DNA of 64,000 bases from Gymnopus androsaceus JB14 (taxonomy: Eukaryota > Basidiomycota > Agaricomycetes > Agaricales > Omphalotaceae), in contig ML769418.1 of NCBI GenBank assembly GCA_009733575.1, positions 124,001 through 188,000 of the forward strand, written 5' to 3'. Below are positions 11,710-24,486 of the stretch, in pieces. The notes beneath the pieces were generated by a model that was given only the letters and a program-made list of their open reading frames with translations, was not told the origin of the DNA and did no database searches. Made by a program: the position numbers and the translations under genes. Position 1 is the first letter of the stretch, and the number at the start of each line of letters is the position of its first letter.

Positions 11710-13285
11710 TCAAACGCGACGCTTCTTTGCTCCCCTGAACGCTGAGTCCTGGTTAGCGGCGGAAGAAGCAGAAGAACTATTCGAATGGTATTTCGCAATG
11801 TGGTTCTGCAGGGGTTTTCCATCTTGGAATCCCTCCTCGCAGGAATCACAGTACATCCGGTTATACGGGTGATGTGATCGATGGAAATGGCGAAAGAACC
11901 AACCCGAAGTGAACTCCCGCCCACATCCATCCCAATGACAAACTCTGCGTTGAAGATCGCTGTCTTCTCCGTGAGCCGTCCTCAGATGGTGTTCCGCGCA
12001 GTCTGTCGAGGTGATGGCAAATCCACATGGTGATGCTTGTGGATCCCGAGGGTCTTTCCACTGGCACTCGACCTGCGTCGGTACTTGCGACTTTTTCGTG
12101 TTGATCCAATCGCTTCGACTTCTGTTCTGGCCATGGAAGCTAAAACGTAGGGAACAATCTTTAGTAAGAGAAGAGAATAAGTTAAAGAACGCCACTTGCG
12201 AGGTGGATGCTGAGTTGGGAGCTGGAGGAGGAAAGGGATATAGTCCCATAGGAATATTGCCCCCAAGCTGATTTTGATAGTGGGAGATGGTGGCTAAATT
12301 TGCTTAGCACTGGCGGTGGCCCTTCCAGCTCGACGGTCCGGGTAGTATACGGAAAAGTTTTCCGGCGTTGCGATTGGAGGAAGGAAAATGTCGTTAGGGT
12401 CAAACGTACGACTGAAATTTGGGGTACTCATTAGTGAAGAACTTCTCATTCGGAACTGGACATACCTGTCGTACGACGCGGCAACCGGGTTGGACGATAC
12501 ATCAGCCTCTTCCGACAGTCCTCTTTCGCTTCTCCAATCGGCGATTTGAATGGTTTCAGGTCATCGAGAGTACCGTCGATGGCGCCGAGGAATGTGGAAG
12601 ACGTTGGCAAGATATCCTCCACAGGGGTGAGCAGTGGTCGGTCGATTGGTGTGGTAGTTGTCGCCAGTGCTGAGACCCGGAGTACTAACAGTTTCGAGAT
12701 GAAGAGGAGGGAGAGTGGTCGTGCGGTGGGAGTATGGTAGTACATCAGGAGCCTGAGGGCTGTCAGCGTTATCATTACTGAGGTTGAATAACGCAGGCTC
12801 TGGTTCCTCGTCGAAGTTGTCGAAGTGTGGATAGGAAGCCTCCTCTCTAGTTAACGGTTCGGGTTCGAATTCAACAGGATCGAGATACTGGTCGTTCGCT
12901 TGCTGAGGCTGTTGGGAGGATTCAACACCCTGAGTGGCACCAACACCAAACCCTTCAATAGAGCCACTGAATTCAGATTCCAGCTGGGGGAGTACATTGT
13001 CGAGGCCATCGAATGGATAGCCTTCGTTGTTTGTAGATGCTCTAAAGTAAGATGAAATCGAGTTAGCTGGAGAACGTCTGCGCAATAATAATCTACAGTG
13101 TTTCGCGAAACAGGGAAGATAGCCTAAGCAGAAGAAGAAGAAGAAGACGAGAAAGGAAGAGATGGGAAGAGGAGAAGAAGAAGGAGAGAATGAAGAACCA
13201 GGACTGGTGGGACTCACTCGATCGGAAAGGTTTCCTCAAGAAAGGCCAAGAGTAGTTTCATCTGCTCTTCATCGAGGTAAGACAT
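11710..13285 (-). pseudogene. C2H2 zinc-finger gene, left copy, frame-interrupted
   Basis: An inverted copy of the gene at 32629-34196. It starts MSYLDEEQMKLLLAFLEETF and ends with three C2H2-type fingers (key parts CHWDGCGREF, HFHRSHH, CDSCEEGF) and a basic KKRR tail. Compared with the right copy it has three single-base insertions at about 12660, 12548 and 12520. Together they restore the frame, but a stop is read in between (near 12561). The last 20 or so residues also differ from the right copy. It is either a dying paralogue or an intact gene with unpolished indels. Its role would be a nuclear DNA-binding factor, inferred from the fingers. It is divergent to the cyclin-like gene at 15919. 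Confidence 0.7.
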
Positions 13286-13449
13286 CACGATATCAAAGCA
13301 GAAATAAAAGTAAAACAAGAGAAGAGTGCAACCAACGATCGCACAAGTATTGTGGTTGACTGATAAAAGCAACTTTCGCGGCCGGCCAACCGTTAAAAAC
13401 ACCAGCGCTTATTGCGGACGATGTGCCACCGACGCGACAGGATTACATC

Positions 13450-15918
13450 ACATGGACCGCGTTTTCTTGAGAATTTTGGAATAGAATGACAAGCCTACCA
13501 TTAGAAGGAATCTCGAGTGATAATTTTGTGACCGACCATGGTTGTACTTGGTTGTAGTGGCCTGGTGGTGTTCTTAACGACTTGGATTGGGGAAACAACA
13601 AAAAACAGATGAAATTCGTTGAAAAACATCCTTGAAGGTAGCCATGAACTCTGTCGTACTAATCGCAAAACATGTGTGTCGTAAATCAACGTGCTTGGAC
13701 ACACTCAAATAGGCATTTTTCAATGCTATATCATCTCACGGATTCTCGCGAGAAGCCCCACAAGGAATTAAATAAGTCATACCTATGAATACGATGGTAA
13801 GTGCCAGCTACTAAACAGAGCAGCACAGACGAAACGTACTTGGCCTCGGGAGAACTCTTGAAACATTCCAAGGCGAGAGGCGGGAATCCTGTTTGCGTGC
13901 ATATCCAGAATGAATACGGCGTGGAGAGCCTGATCGCACGTAGGTTCGTCTCTTTCAGCCGTCTCGAAGTTTTGTAGGATTGTTACTGTCAATTCGGAGC
14001 TATTCGCGAAAGTCTCCTAAGTAGTTTTCTGCTGCTCATCTGAATATTCTCAGAAAACGCCTGATAAAGCTTTCCGCAAAATCTGACAGTACTAGGTCGT
14101 ATTTGAGTAATGCGGTTATCTGCCTCGTAATGCCAATGCAGCAGATTGCTGGCTCATCGACGCCTCCAGTGGATGCCACTGAACCATGTACGAGTCAGAC
14201 CTTCATAAAGCATTATCAGATTCATCGTGAACGTATATCAAAAGCTCACAAGGAAACCTGTACTTCCTCGATACATTTGATAAATGATGAATTTTTGAAT
14301 TTTCCGCAGGGTTTCTACGAGTTTTTATTGAGCAAGAATAAAGGATTTTCAGACTGAGAGGACATTCAGTCCACTATCAAAGGGGTTATGGAAGAAATGA
14401 GAAGAGAGGTCCTCAGATTCAGACGGGTAAACAGGATGTGAACCCGAGAAGCGTGTCTGTCATTGAATTTGAGCCGTGTGTCTTTACTTCCTTTTCTGCT
14501 CCTTCGCTCAGATTTTCCCTTACATCCTGCCTTCATCCTGCTCGTCCTTGTGCTCGTCCTTGTGCAATAAAACTGGTCACAAATGCGCTCAAAATCTCCT
14601 CAATGGTCATTCGCAATTCATTCAATTACATTCTCCAGAATTTCTTCCTTACAAGATGCAATGTCTAAATCTGGACGCCCAACAGATACCCAGCGAGATA
14701 GTGGCGTTTCTTATGTGAGAGGAGGCTCTAGAAAGCTATCTACTGGTGCAGTTAGATGAGATATCGCTGGTCTTTATGCAACCGTTAGGTGTTTTTAATT
14801 TGGCCACGCGTAAAGCAACTATATGATCCTCCGCATCTTACTGTATCGTTGCCTTCGCGGTATCGTTCAATGGAGCGAATGTAAACGGCACATTGGACAA
14901 GGATATGGTCGAGAACTAAATAGAAACCGACACCGGGTCCATCCTTCAATCCTCCTCGTCGTTGTGCAATAACACTGATTAAAGGTTCTAAATGGCCATT
15001 CACAATTCACTCAGTTACATTCTTCAGATTTTCTTCCTTGCATAAGCCCAGCAGAAACAACCAGTATATAATTGGTTTACCCAACCAGATAGTGGCGTTT
15101 CTGAGAAGAGGCTCTAGAGAGCTATTTACTGGACGATTACCACCGGACTTTATGCGATCATTATGTGTTTCTAATCTCAGGCCGGGCGTTGAGTATCCAC
15201 GCGCAAAGCAACCGTATCCTCCGCACCTTATTGGATCGTTGCCTTTGCGGTATGGATGTTGCTGACGCCTTGGTCTACGAAACTCTCTCGTATCCCTCGC
15301 TTCAACAGGAAGATACGTCCGAGACACGCTTTTCTACCCAAATCCTTCCGGATGAACATCAAGAATTCTGTTTAAGACGTACGCAGTGGGTTTAATAATC
15401 TCTTGAATTCTAGAATGATATCTGATTGTTTCGAACAGTCCGTTATGCCCTCTGTCTGTTCTGAAGATCAAGCCCAAACGTCGAGCTACTGCACCGCTGC
15501 TTAAAAAAGAGAGCTTAGAACCTCATCTTGCACAAGTGAGTAGATGTAAACACCGCTGCCTCATCCCTGATGTGTAGTATTAGACGAGGTGCTGCCGTGG
15601 ACTTGAGGATGGTGACATTAGTGATGAACTTGCTCACCAGCGTTACAATCCTGTCTACAATCGCATTTTTCTATTATAATTTACGAGGATGATCCAGCGG
15701 GTCGAAATTTCATGGCAGTCCTATGGATGGACTTATCATCTCAACACGAAGCTTACTTAAAATGTGGCCGGACCAAACAATGGAACACCCATTGTCTTCC
15801 CAGTAGAGCGCGATCACGTTCATTGGAATGACTTGTATCGTGACTATAGCACACTTGATTACTCTTTGGACTCTGTTCTCCGTCTTCTTCAGCGCACTTA
15901 ATATCCTCACTCGGAATC
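13450..15918. other. shared upstream region of the left gene pair, with tandem duplication
   Basis: The divergent promoter region between the zinc-finger and cyclin-like genes. It aligns in patches with 30.4-32.5 kb. Two copies of a roughly 310-bp segment lie at about 14555-14862 and 14945-15252; the right arm has one. A fragment of a sugar-transporter tail lies between them. No intact gene is seen, and the short frames are not conserved in the other arm. Confidence 0.55.
14868..14935 (+). pseudogene. fragment of MFS sugar-transporter C-terminus
   Basis: The plus strand reads NGTLDKDMVEN then stop, and the non-coding bases just after it also match. This is the tail of the transporter whose stop codon is at 34378-34380 on the minus strand (NGTLDKDMVEK then stop). 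About 60 bp match with one internal gap. It lies at the join between two copies of a local duplication, so it looks like filler DNA copied from the transporter gene beside the right arm. Confidence 0.75.
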
Positions 15919-18756
15919 ATGTCTGCTCCTCGAAACCGAGCGATGTCTCATTTCGTTTCTTCTCAATCCGATGTCATCAAATCATGAGTGAGTTGTCTCA
16001 CTCTTTTCGATCTTGTTCACTCTTCTAACTCGGGTAAATCCAGGAGCGAAGAATCGGAAGAACGACACGAAAGCTCAAGCTTCAGAAACTTCGGTTGATA
16101 ATTACGCGTCACATTGTTCACCCTCTTCACCCACGAACGATGCCACCTTCGAGGTACCGACAGAGCTCATTGGTCCTCAAGCCGCCTCTCCGCTCCCGAA
16201 CAAAATCCGAGAATCAAATCCTGGCAGAGTTCATTGGGTCTTATATCTTTTCACTTTTGGACGCGCCTGACTTCCAGCTTACAGGTAAACTTGAATCTTG
16301 CTAGAAAACTCTTTATTCATACCTTTTCTCGCATTTTAGATGAAGTTCAAACCGAGATACCAAGCTCTGATATATTACCACTATCTACAGGACCACTTAC
16401 TCCCCGCAAGCCGTACTGAGTGCTGTTCTATTTCTTCATAGGATATTCCCTGAAGGTATTCCATACTCTGGACCTGGTGGTCCCAATTGCATAGATATGC
16501 TGTTTCGATTGTTTCTGTTGGCTTTGCGCCTCGGAGCGGCCTGGTTTGAAGATGGCACGATTAAAATGCAATTTTGGTATGCCTTCCCCATTGGTATTCT
16601 ACCATCTCGCTCACTCGGTTACAGGGCTCTCAGTATGGATATTGCGCCAAAGGACGTCCGTAAAATGGAACTTGAAGCTCTGGACCTTCTTCATTTCTCC
16701 CTGTACATCTCTCCAGAGCACTGGAACGCCTTTATCAAGATTCATATACTTGAAAGGTCCGTCTTACATCAAGAACGACCATATCGCAAACTTCCTTGCG
16801 ATGGTCGAACGACTTTATGATCCCAATTTTCCACCATCGGAATCTATGTCCTGGAAACTCGACGAACCCCGCGAATTTATAACCGCACAAGATGTCAGAC
16901 GATCGAGCGTTATCTGAACATGCTGTTCAAGACCGTCGGGGAAGACTAGCGTTCTTTGCTACGCATGATCGGTGGCTCCCAGATCATCGACCCGAATGGC
17001 AGGTGTTCAGAGATTCGGATCGTCAGGTTATGGGGCAGGGACGAGAAATTTTACCTCCACTACCTCCTTCTCCATCCACTTCTAGGCCTCTTCTTCCGCA
17101 TCCGCCGCGTTTACCCTCCTTCCCTCTCTCCCCTATTGTGAAAGTCGAGGAAGTCGAACCGATCTTGGTTTGGTCGTCGTCGCCTGCACAGCACCACTCG
17201 AATGTAGAGGCTGAGGCCGAACTTCCATATTCTTCACCCGAGACCGAAGCACTCCAGCCTCAGACTCAGGTTGAAGACAACATCAGGGCTTCGACCCGCA
17301 GTCCGGTTCCATCTCCGGAGAAGCGGGACCAATGTGATTTCGCCACTGTGACCGTTAATTCCTCTCCCAAAGCATGTAGCGGACAACATTCGCTCGCCAC
17401 TAAGCTATCCACACCATCCAACCCGCAAATGGTATCTCTCTCTCAACGGCTCGCCGCGACGAGCCTGCTTTGCACTAACCTCTCTGGAACGTCGCAGAAT
17501 ATCATTCATCCTTGCTCATCTTCCTCTGATGCTGGTGTGATTCGAAAAACCAATGCATCGTCTGCTAATTTTTCGAACGATCTGTACGCCGATGCTAGTT
17601 CCTTCGGATCTGGAAGTGGAATTCACTACGTGGAGGCGAATCAGGATCAGCCGTCTAGAGAGGAGCTGGTGGAAGATGTCTCAAGTACCGCATCATGCCG
17701 CTGGTCCTTCCAGTGATGACCGCGCAGTTACTGGTTTCTTCCGTATCTGGATCCGGGGATTGCTCCGCTGGCTCAAACCAGAACCAGTCAAAGGCGATTG
17801 AAGAGTTATTCAAAAATATTTCCATTGATAATGCGCAACAGCAGGGGAGACTGGAATGCCAACAAGAAGCACGGGAGAAAGTACGAGATACGGAGTTGTC
17901 TGAGGTCGATGGAGAGCAGAGTGTCCTATCGCATTCTTCGCCTGTGGATGCTTCAGAGTCTGCTCTTTCCTCACAAGGCCGATATTCCGCCCTTCTTTCC
18001 CTATCTCCTCTTTCTTCCTCGGCTTCTTCAAGGGCACCCTCAGTTGAAGTCGATAGTGAATTGGGCACTGAACTGGAAGTGGAAACAGAGTACGATGAAC
18101 TCGAGCCCGAACTCGACGACGACCTCGACTACGACGATGGCCACACTTCCGACTCCGATTACCAGGATGATTCGAACGCGGATTCAGAATCAGAGTCGGA
18201 GGGATTCTTTTTCCCCTTTTCCTATCCTTCCTCGCGTCGTTCTTCATTGGCTTCTTCAAGGGCACCCTCCATTGAATTCGATGTTGAATCGAGCCCTGAA
18301 TTGGAACTCGAGACAGGGCACTACGATGACGATGAACTCGAGTCAGGACACGACGATGACCACGATTCGGACTTGGATTCCCAAAATGATGCGAGCGCGG
18401 ATTCAGAATCCGAGTCAGAGGAACACTTTTGCCCATCCTCTCCGCCTCGTTGCTCCATCTCCGATTTCTACGACGTTGAGACAGGTAAATGGGTTACTGG
18501 TAGTGCGAACTTTGATGATTTTGAGTCCGAGTCTGATACGGAGTTGTCGAGTTATGCGATAGAGGCCTCACAGGGTTCGTTAGAAGACCTACTAGCCTCT
18601 GCACCAACCTATGATATTGAAGACGAGTCCCATTACCCTCCGTATGGAGCTCCAAGATGGCAGTTTCCTCAAAACAATTCTGATCCTCCACGAGATATCG
18701 AGTCTGTCTATGTTACATTTTTTGCCTTTGCGGCACCGGTTATTCCCTCCGTTTAG
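15919..18756 (+). CDS. cyclin-like protein with acidic tail, left copy, frame-interrupted
   Basis: Start MSAPRNRAMS at 15919; the stop is TAG at 18754-18756. Order of parts: a short Ser-rich N-terminus; a cyclin-fold region (AEFIGSYIFSLLDAPDF; HRIFPEGIPYSG; RLFLLALRLGAAWFED; MELEALDLLHFSLYISPEHW), as in Pho80/Pcl cyclins; a Pro/Ser middle; and a C-terminal third extremely rich in Asp, Glu and Ser. That tail holds two related blocks beginning SSRAPS and running into DSESESE. CDK partnership is inferred. Against the right copy this one carries single-base insertions near 15950, 16080, 16345, 16370 and 16742, which break the frame several times. Gene models here will be fragmentary. It is divergent to the left zinc-finger copy. 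Confidence 0.7.
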
Positions 18757-19432
18757 TATTTAGTTGTTTTATACAGTCTTCACCAGTACTTACCCCACTT
18801 TACGCTTTCAAATTACCCTGTGTACGAGATTTTGATTCTCCTTCTGTGCATTTCATGGTTCATGTACTTCTAAACGACTCGTACCAATGATATTAGATGA
18901 CAATTTTCCAGAGTGAGACGGGCTCTCCGTCGATGAGGAATAGCCCAGAGTACATTTGACGCTGATTGATCTTTCCAAAAGCAGGACCCTTCAGTCTTGA
19001 CTCAGGAAGCCAAAATTTGAGCTAAAGAAAGGACCTGTGTATCTGTGATTTCGCCGTCCACTTCGCTTAAAGTGGAGTGAAAAACACCCGAGTTCGAATG
19101 AGTTGTTTTTAATTGTACCTAGCTTACTGTGAGCGCTTGCGCAAATCACGACTAATAGAGTAAATCGGTAGGAGCTCTAGCTTTAACCTACCTTTTTTTA
19201 CACCGATCAAGCTATTAGTAGACCCAACGCAGTAAGTACTCCTTGGGTCCTTTAGTTCACCTAGTGAATGGGTGAGAGTGCAAGCGCCTGTTGTACTTAT
19301 CGATATCGGCGAAGAGGAACGCGCATGACGATATGTTTATATGTTTTTTGAAAAAGCAGATTTGAGATAACCGAATATTTAATCATATATAAAAGGTCTT
19401 GGGAACACTTATTACAGACTGCGCACCCATCC
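18757..19432. other. intergenic, start of the spacer between the arms
   Basis: No gene is seen. It contains the short inverted pair GCGCTTGC at about 19132 and GCAAGCGC at about 19280, and a TATA box just before the next gene. Confidence 0.4.
19386..19395 (+). promoter_or_regulatory. TATA box of sulfotransferase-like gene
   Basis: TATATAAAAG lies 38 bases before the ATG at 19433, followed by a short leader. It is a canonical match, but this is a short distance for a fungal 5' leader. Confidence 0.55.
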
Positions 19433-20551
19433 ATGTCTGGTTCTACTCACTCCGAGGTTCATAGCCGGATTTTCATCTATTCGCATCCTCGAACCAGATC
19501 AAACATGTTCATGAAACTATTGGAAACTCACCTTCAAGTGATGGGGAAACAATATCCGTTCATGTTTGCCTTTCAGAGCGGACCTGACTCACAGTGGCCA
19601 GAGGAGAGGAAAGCAGCTCGGCTCACAGTGTCAGGGCTAACCAAGGAAGAGTACGATAAAAAGCAACAAAGTGTGACGTACCAAGCGGGTTTGGACGATA
19701 TGGAGAAACTACTTGCCAAGGCCAATGCGGAGGTAAGTTTCGAATTCTCCATGAATATCAGAACTTAAACGCAGTGCAGGAAGAGGTCTGTGTGATAAAA
19801 GAACACACCGTTCATATGCTCAAACCGAAGCTGATCAATGCAAATATTGCTGTGCTCGCCATGAATCGCGGTGCCCTGTCGTTGTAGACAACAAGTTCGA
19901 CGTGGTCGATTCGGAGGAAGAGACGGTAGACATCAGTTTCCCCATCCCCAACCCCTCCTTGCTACCCGACCGCATTGTCACCTCGGTTTCTCCAGTCATC
20001 ATCATCCGTCACCCAATGTTCACCCTCCCTTCTTTCGCGCGCGCATCCGCTGTTTATCAAGGGACTGTCTTCGATTCAGACTTTGTGATTATGACGACGT
20101 TTCGATGGCAGAGAATGATCTACGACTTTTATCGCGCATACTACGATAAGATTAATCCAGAGGGGAAGAAAAATTGGCCGATTGTCATTGACGGGGACAG
20201 GCTGGTTAAAGATACCCAGGGGCAAGTGAAAAAGTTTTGTGCAATTGTTGGGCTAGATGAATCCCAGGTGCAGTATTCTTGGGAGGCTTCAAATGACGAG
20301 ATGGACAAAGCTGGAAGCGCATTTGTTGGTGCCATCGCAGCATCTACATGCGTAATACGTGGATTGGTGAGTTAAATCATGTTATTGGGAAGCAATTTTA
20401 GTTCTTATGGCTTTAAAAGGATGCGTCGAGTACTACCCTGGAGGAGCAAGTGAAGAAATGGACGGAGGAATGGGATGAGAAAGTCGCTCAGAAAATAAAA
20501 GAGCAAGTGGAATCTTCTATGGAAGACTATAGAATATCTCCTGAAATTTAG
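19433..20551 (+). CDS. sulfotransferase-family P-loop protein
   Basis: The N-terminus reads RIFIYSHPRTRSNMFMKLLE, a strand followed by a P-R-T-R-S loop. This is the place where sulfotransferases bind the 5'-phosphosulfate of PAPS. A second family segment, VIIIRHPMFTLPSFARASAV, fits the 3'-phosphate-binding strand and helix. Next come FRWQRMIYDFYRAYYDK, WPIVIDGDRLVKD and a C-terminal helix ending EDYRISPEI. Fungal members are often annotated only as P-loop proteins, and the acceptor is unknown. An intron follows AKANAE at about 19732. Between ANIAVLA (about 19860) and RCPVVVDNKFDV (about 19880) the frame shifts by one base with no good intron, so a small indel is present. A last intron lies at about 20367-20419. 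Confidence 0.65.
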
Positions 20552-21803
20552 CGTATAAGTATTGTACTTGTACAATAATAAGAATGGCGAACGAGTGACA
20601 CTGACGATTAAGCTTGGATTAAACGCTTGTATTCTGAAATCAACGCTATCTCTTTAGCTTATAATCAGCTTCACACTGCCAGCGACAAATCAACATGAAT
20701 GATTCTACTTTCCACTACTTCTAACTCTTCTGCCCAAGGACTTTGTTCTTCCAGCGAAGAAGAGTGTAAAGCCTATAAACTCGACAATCATATTAGTCTT
20801 TCAACACGTCTTTGCGGATTACGAACCTCTTTCCATTGAGGAAGCACAAGAGACTCTGCTACGATAGCTTTACACTCGATTCAGAAGAAAGACCCTCCAA
20901 CTCCTGCTCTCATACGACGCAGACGACGATGATGATGATGATGATGATTCAGGCGCCTTCAATGGATCCAGAGGAAGCAAAGTTTTTTCTTAAAGGAGCG
21001 TTAGGATGGAGATTGCATGTAAAAGAGATCAAGTTTCTAGTATTCTCTCCCGCAAAACGATAGATTCTTATTAAACTATTGTATGATAGAATCATTGAAA
21101 TCGAGTGCATTGAACAAGGCTCGGAGTGCCAAGAGGTTCCAAGAATTTGTAAGGATCGTAAGCGACCAAGCCAAGACCAAGCCCATTGATTTTGTGAGTG
21201 TACCTCTCTTTATATAAACCTTCTTTTAGATGCCCTTGGCCCTTCACCAAAGAATTACTCGGGTACCCAAGATTATTGCGACGATCTTATTCAACAGCTA
21301 AGCAGCCCCTGAATAGATAGATCATAACATACGCTTTGACTTCAGCTCTATCACTCGATCACATATTTGCTTTTTTAGAATGTCAATCTCATTGAGACGT
21401 AAACAAAGATGAGGAGTAAAGAAACAAGTCCATTGCAGCAGCCTATCATATCTATCAATGCGTGATGATAATGATATAAAGGGAAAAAAGAGCGGATGCG
21501 CCGAGGTGGCTAGAATGTGCGAAACCATTAACCCTACTATATAGATGTATACTAGGGAAGCAACACGAAAGAGTTCAAGGGAGCAAACAACGGTACGGTA
21601 TGAGCACAAGAGGATAAGAGATAGATCAATCGATAGATGAGGGAGATACTAATGCAGCAGAGAATAAGGGGCAGGGATATAGAGACAACTCGTTAAAAGA
21701 ATCAAAGTATTCAAATTATTCCAAGAAATGCTAAAACATGACGACAAACACAACGAACACATCATAAGGGTGAGGATCATAAGGGTGAGGGTACTAGATC
21801 CAA
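20552..21803. other. intergenic with a GAC/GAT microsatellite
   Basis: No gene is supported. A GAC/GAT triplet run at about 20922-20948 creates a Met-rich artefact frame. The region holds the 3' flanks of two convergent genes. Confidence 0.4.
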
Positions 21804-23116
21804 TTAGTGGAACAAGCCGATGGCGGCGATAGCAGAGATCATTGAGATGAGGGTGATGCACTCAACCATGCCAGTTCGCACGACACGCTCAGCGCCGCTG
21901 GATGAGCCTCCTGAGGTGGAGGACGACGATCCTGAGCCTGACGAGCCTGAACCTGATGAGGAGGAACCAGTAGCACCAGAAGCGGAGCCCGTTGCGGTCC
22001 CTGAAACACCAGTAATACCAAGCGAAGCAAGGTCAATACCATTGGAAATGGTTGAAGTAGTGACACAGTTGGACGACGAAGGAATAGACTGGACAGTCGA
22101 AGGAGTAACGAGGTCGCCAACAGTGAAGGTAGCACCGTTAACAACACCAGTCCAGTACTGAGCGAAGGACGAGAAGGATGTGGTTCCATCAGAAACGCCC
22201 TCAACGTACCATCCTAAAGCCTCACTGGTTAGCTTCATTTTTAATAACGTCTGTGGAGGATACTTACCAGGGGGGTAGGCAACATCAGCCTCACAGGTCT
22301 CGAAAGTGTTGTTGAACTCGTAGTTTCCGGGCATGACAAACTCACAACCCATCTCGTCAAGTTCGTGCCAGCACATGGCGGCGGCAGAGTAGGTCTCGTT
22401 GGCCCAGGTGCAAGCACGGAAACAGAATTGGTTGTAGTCGACGTAGAGCTAAAAGTAAGAGTGTGAGAAAACGGAATATACTCGGGCTGGGCTGTGTGAG
22501 CTTACCATCCACTCAGCAACGTTAATCGTCTGGCCATCGACGGTCATGTTAGTCGTAACGTTTCCACCGACGGGGTTACCAGCACCAGTAGCACCGTGAG
22601 GGTCGAGTTCACCTCCAAAGTCTCCGTTGGGGATGTTGAGGCGGGTCAAGTTACCGTAACCCATGATCTGGACGTACGAGTCTATTTATGTGCGCAAAAA
22701 GTCAGCTACAGAAAAAAACAAAGCATCTCAATACTAACCCGTCTTCAAGAGACTGACACCAGTGATGGTACCATCAGGAATCACACGAGCGTTGTTCCTT
22801 GCCTGAGTACACCAAGCAACCTCGAAAGTCTCAGAGTCGGAGATGTTGGCAACCTCAGGGGGAGCGAATATACACCAGTCATCAATAGAGTTGATGGTGA
22901 GCAGACGAGCGTCGGAAGTCTGGTTGATGGAAGTTCCCATCGTTGCTTCGGGAGGGTTAGTCGTGCCCATAGTACCAGTAGCGACGACACCATCAGGCTA
23001 GAAGAATAAAATAAATGAGCAGTCTGAGAGGACATTTGCGAACTACTTACGAAGGTGGTCGTTGACTGCGCAAAGGCAGAAGCAGCCAAAAGTAGCGTAG
23101 TAGCAATTGCAAGCAT
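21804..23116 (-). CDS. secreted GPI-type glycoprotein (macrophage-activating-glycoprotein-like)
   Basis: Starts MLAIATTLLLAASAFAQS, a signal peptide. The mature protein contains DDWCIFAPPEVANISDSE, ARVIPDGTITGVSLLKTG, LNIPNGDFGGELDPHGATG, QFCFRACTWANET and AAMCWHELDEMGCEFVMPG. It ends in a long Ser/Gly linker and a hydrophobic tail, MVECITLISMISAIAAIGLF, typical of a GPI signal. The body matches my memory of a conserved basidiomycete family annotated as macrophage-activating glycoprotein; the biochemical role is unknown. Five or so exons have clean GT..AG borders and no frame break was seen. It would sit on the outer plasma membrane or in the wall. Confidence 0.75.
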
Positions 23117-24486
23117 TTTCGAATGGAATAAGGGTTTTCTGTAAAAACGAGTGTCGAGTTGAGTTATAGAAGAACTTTCGCAGAGGTGGCGAAAAGAAAA
23201 GCCAAAAGGCGGTGAGATGAGGGTTGGGAAGAAAGAACTGGATGATGGTTTCAACTGCCCGTGACGTTTGCTAAAAAGCCTTTCACAGGGTCGCTTACTA
23301 TTTTTAGAACCGGATGATCGTAACTCAGATAAAAATACTGATGGCTGGTTCGTTGGAATAATTCTGCCCTCGCCTGGAAATCCTTTTCCTCTTGGTTTAA
23401 GCTCTTGAAAAATCTCTTTTCTCCCCTCTCCTCCCCCATCCTCAGAGCTAAAAACCAAAGACGCTTTCCAACTGGTCCAGCATCTCTAGGCACATCTATT
23501 TTCGGAACTGTCCGATCTGTCCATCAGGAATTATGTAAATGTACAACTGCGGCACTCTTCCTCCAAGTTTGTATTGTGTGGAGTGCGCGAGCAGGGAGGC
23601 TGACAATCCGTTCTAGTGACGTCCTCGAGCTTCTCAAAGTCCTCTAATGGCGTTCTCGAACCACCCACTGCCAGAAAAAACGGCTATAAAAGGCTATGTT
23701 AATGGCTTCGAGTTTTCCTTATGACGGAAAAACATGTCCGACAATTCAGTTAAAAGGTCCAAAGACGGTCATTTCTTCCCTCCACAACCGAGTGTAGCGT
23801 CATGAATGAGCACTGTGCATTCATCTCGAATGAGTTCCGGGGGCATTGTGCTGCATGCAGCATACACGGTGCAAGATCTAATCCAATCTGGCAGCTGCAG
23901 GAAGACAGACGTCTTTCATCCTCACCGTGATCTTACCCCTGCAATGCAGGAGTCACACAGGAGGTTGAAAGGTTCATTTGACTTACGCAGCAATAGATCG
24001 ATGAAGCATACGCCGACAAAGCGGCGACGATGCGAGTTTCCTTCTTGACCTCGGCGAAAGAGGCCGCGGGACTCTAGAGAAGAGAGCTGAGCGCTGATTG
24101 CTTAGCTGGATAGTGATACGAGAAATAAAATAAAATAAAATAAACTGATGCAGATGAGGTATTTGCATCGTCGCCTGGATACACCCCAAGAACAGAGGGG
24201 ACTCGAATTCCGTCGGAATACAACGAGCAATCCCGCCCTTGACTGCCTTACAAGTCGCAAATGCAAATGCAAATATCCTCCAAATAGGTGGGGAGGCTAA
24301 CCAGCTTTTACTTGAACCCCTGCTCCCAAGTGCTCAAGCATGAATAGTCTGTATAATCTGTATGATCATGAAGAAGATAGTCAGAATAATGTTTTTTGAG
24401 TCGAACGAGAAGAGAACCGCAAATGTTTTCGAAAAAAAAAAATAATCACAGCTCAAGGTCAAACCTCGTGACTCAATAGTCCAGTC
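23117..24486. other. intergenic with AAATA repeat
   Basis: Promoter side of the glycoprotein gene and 3' flank of the mannosyltransferase. Contains an AAATA run at about 24123-24144. No gene is seen. Confidence 0.4.

Larger units (their letters stand above)
11710..18756. repeat. left arm of large inverted duplication
   Basis: This segment matches 34196-27579 read in reverse complement. The coding parts are nearly identical by eye. The space between the two genes (about 13.45-15.9 kb) is alignable but much more diverged. Similarity ends close to the stop codon of each gene at both ends of the arm. Confidence 0.85.

Noticed and set aside
15007..15327. Minus-strand frame of 106 residues in the left arm
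   Set aside because: Its counterpart in the right arm is not open, so it is not maintained as coding sequence.
17655..18436. Long minus-strand open frames opposite the acidic part of the left cyclin-like gene
   Set aside because: They are Arg/Pro-rich shadows of Asp/Glu/Ser codons; the same shadows appear opposite the right copy.
19125..19290. Possible hairpin from GCGCTTGC and GCAAGCGC
   Set aside because: Eight bases separated by about 140 are too weak to claim a structure.
20812..21063. Open frame with a run of Met
   Set aside because: It is made by a GAT triplet microsatellite and has no conserved sequence or splice context.
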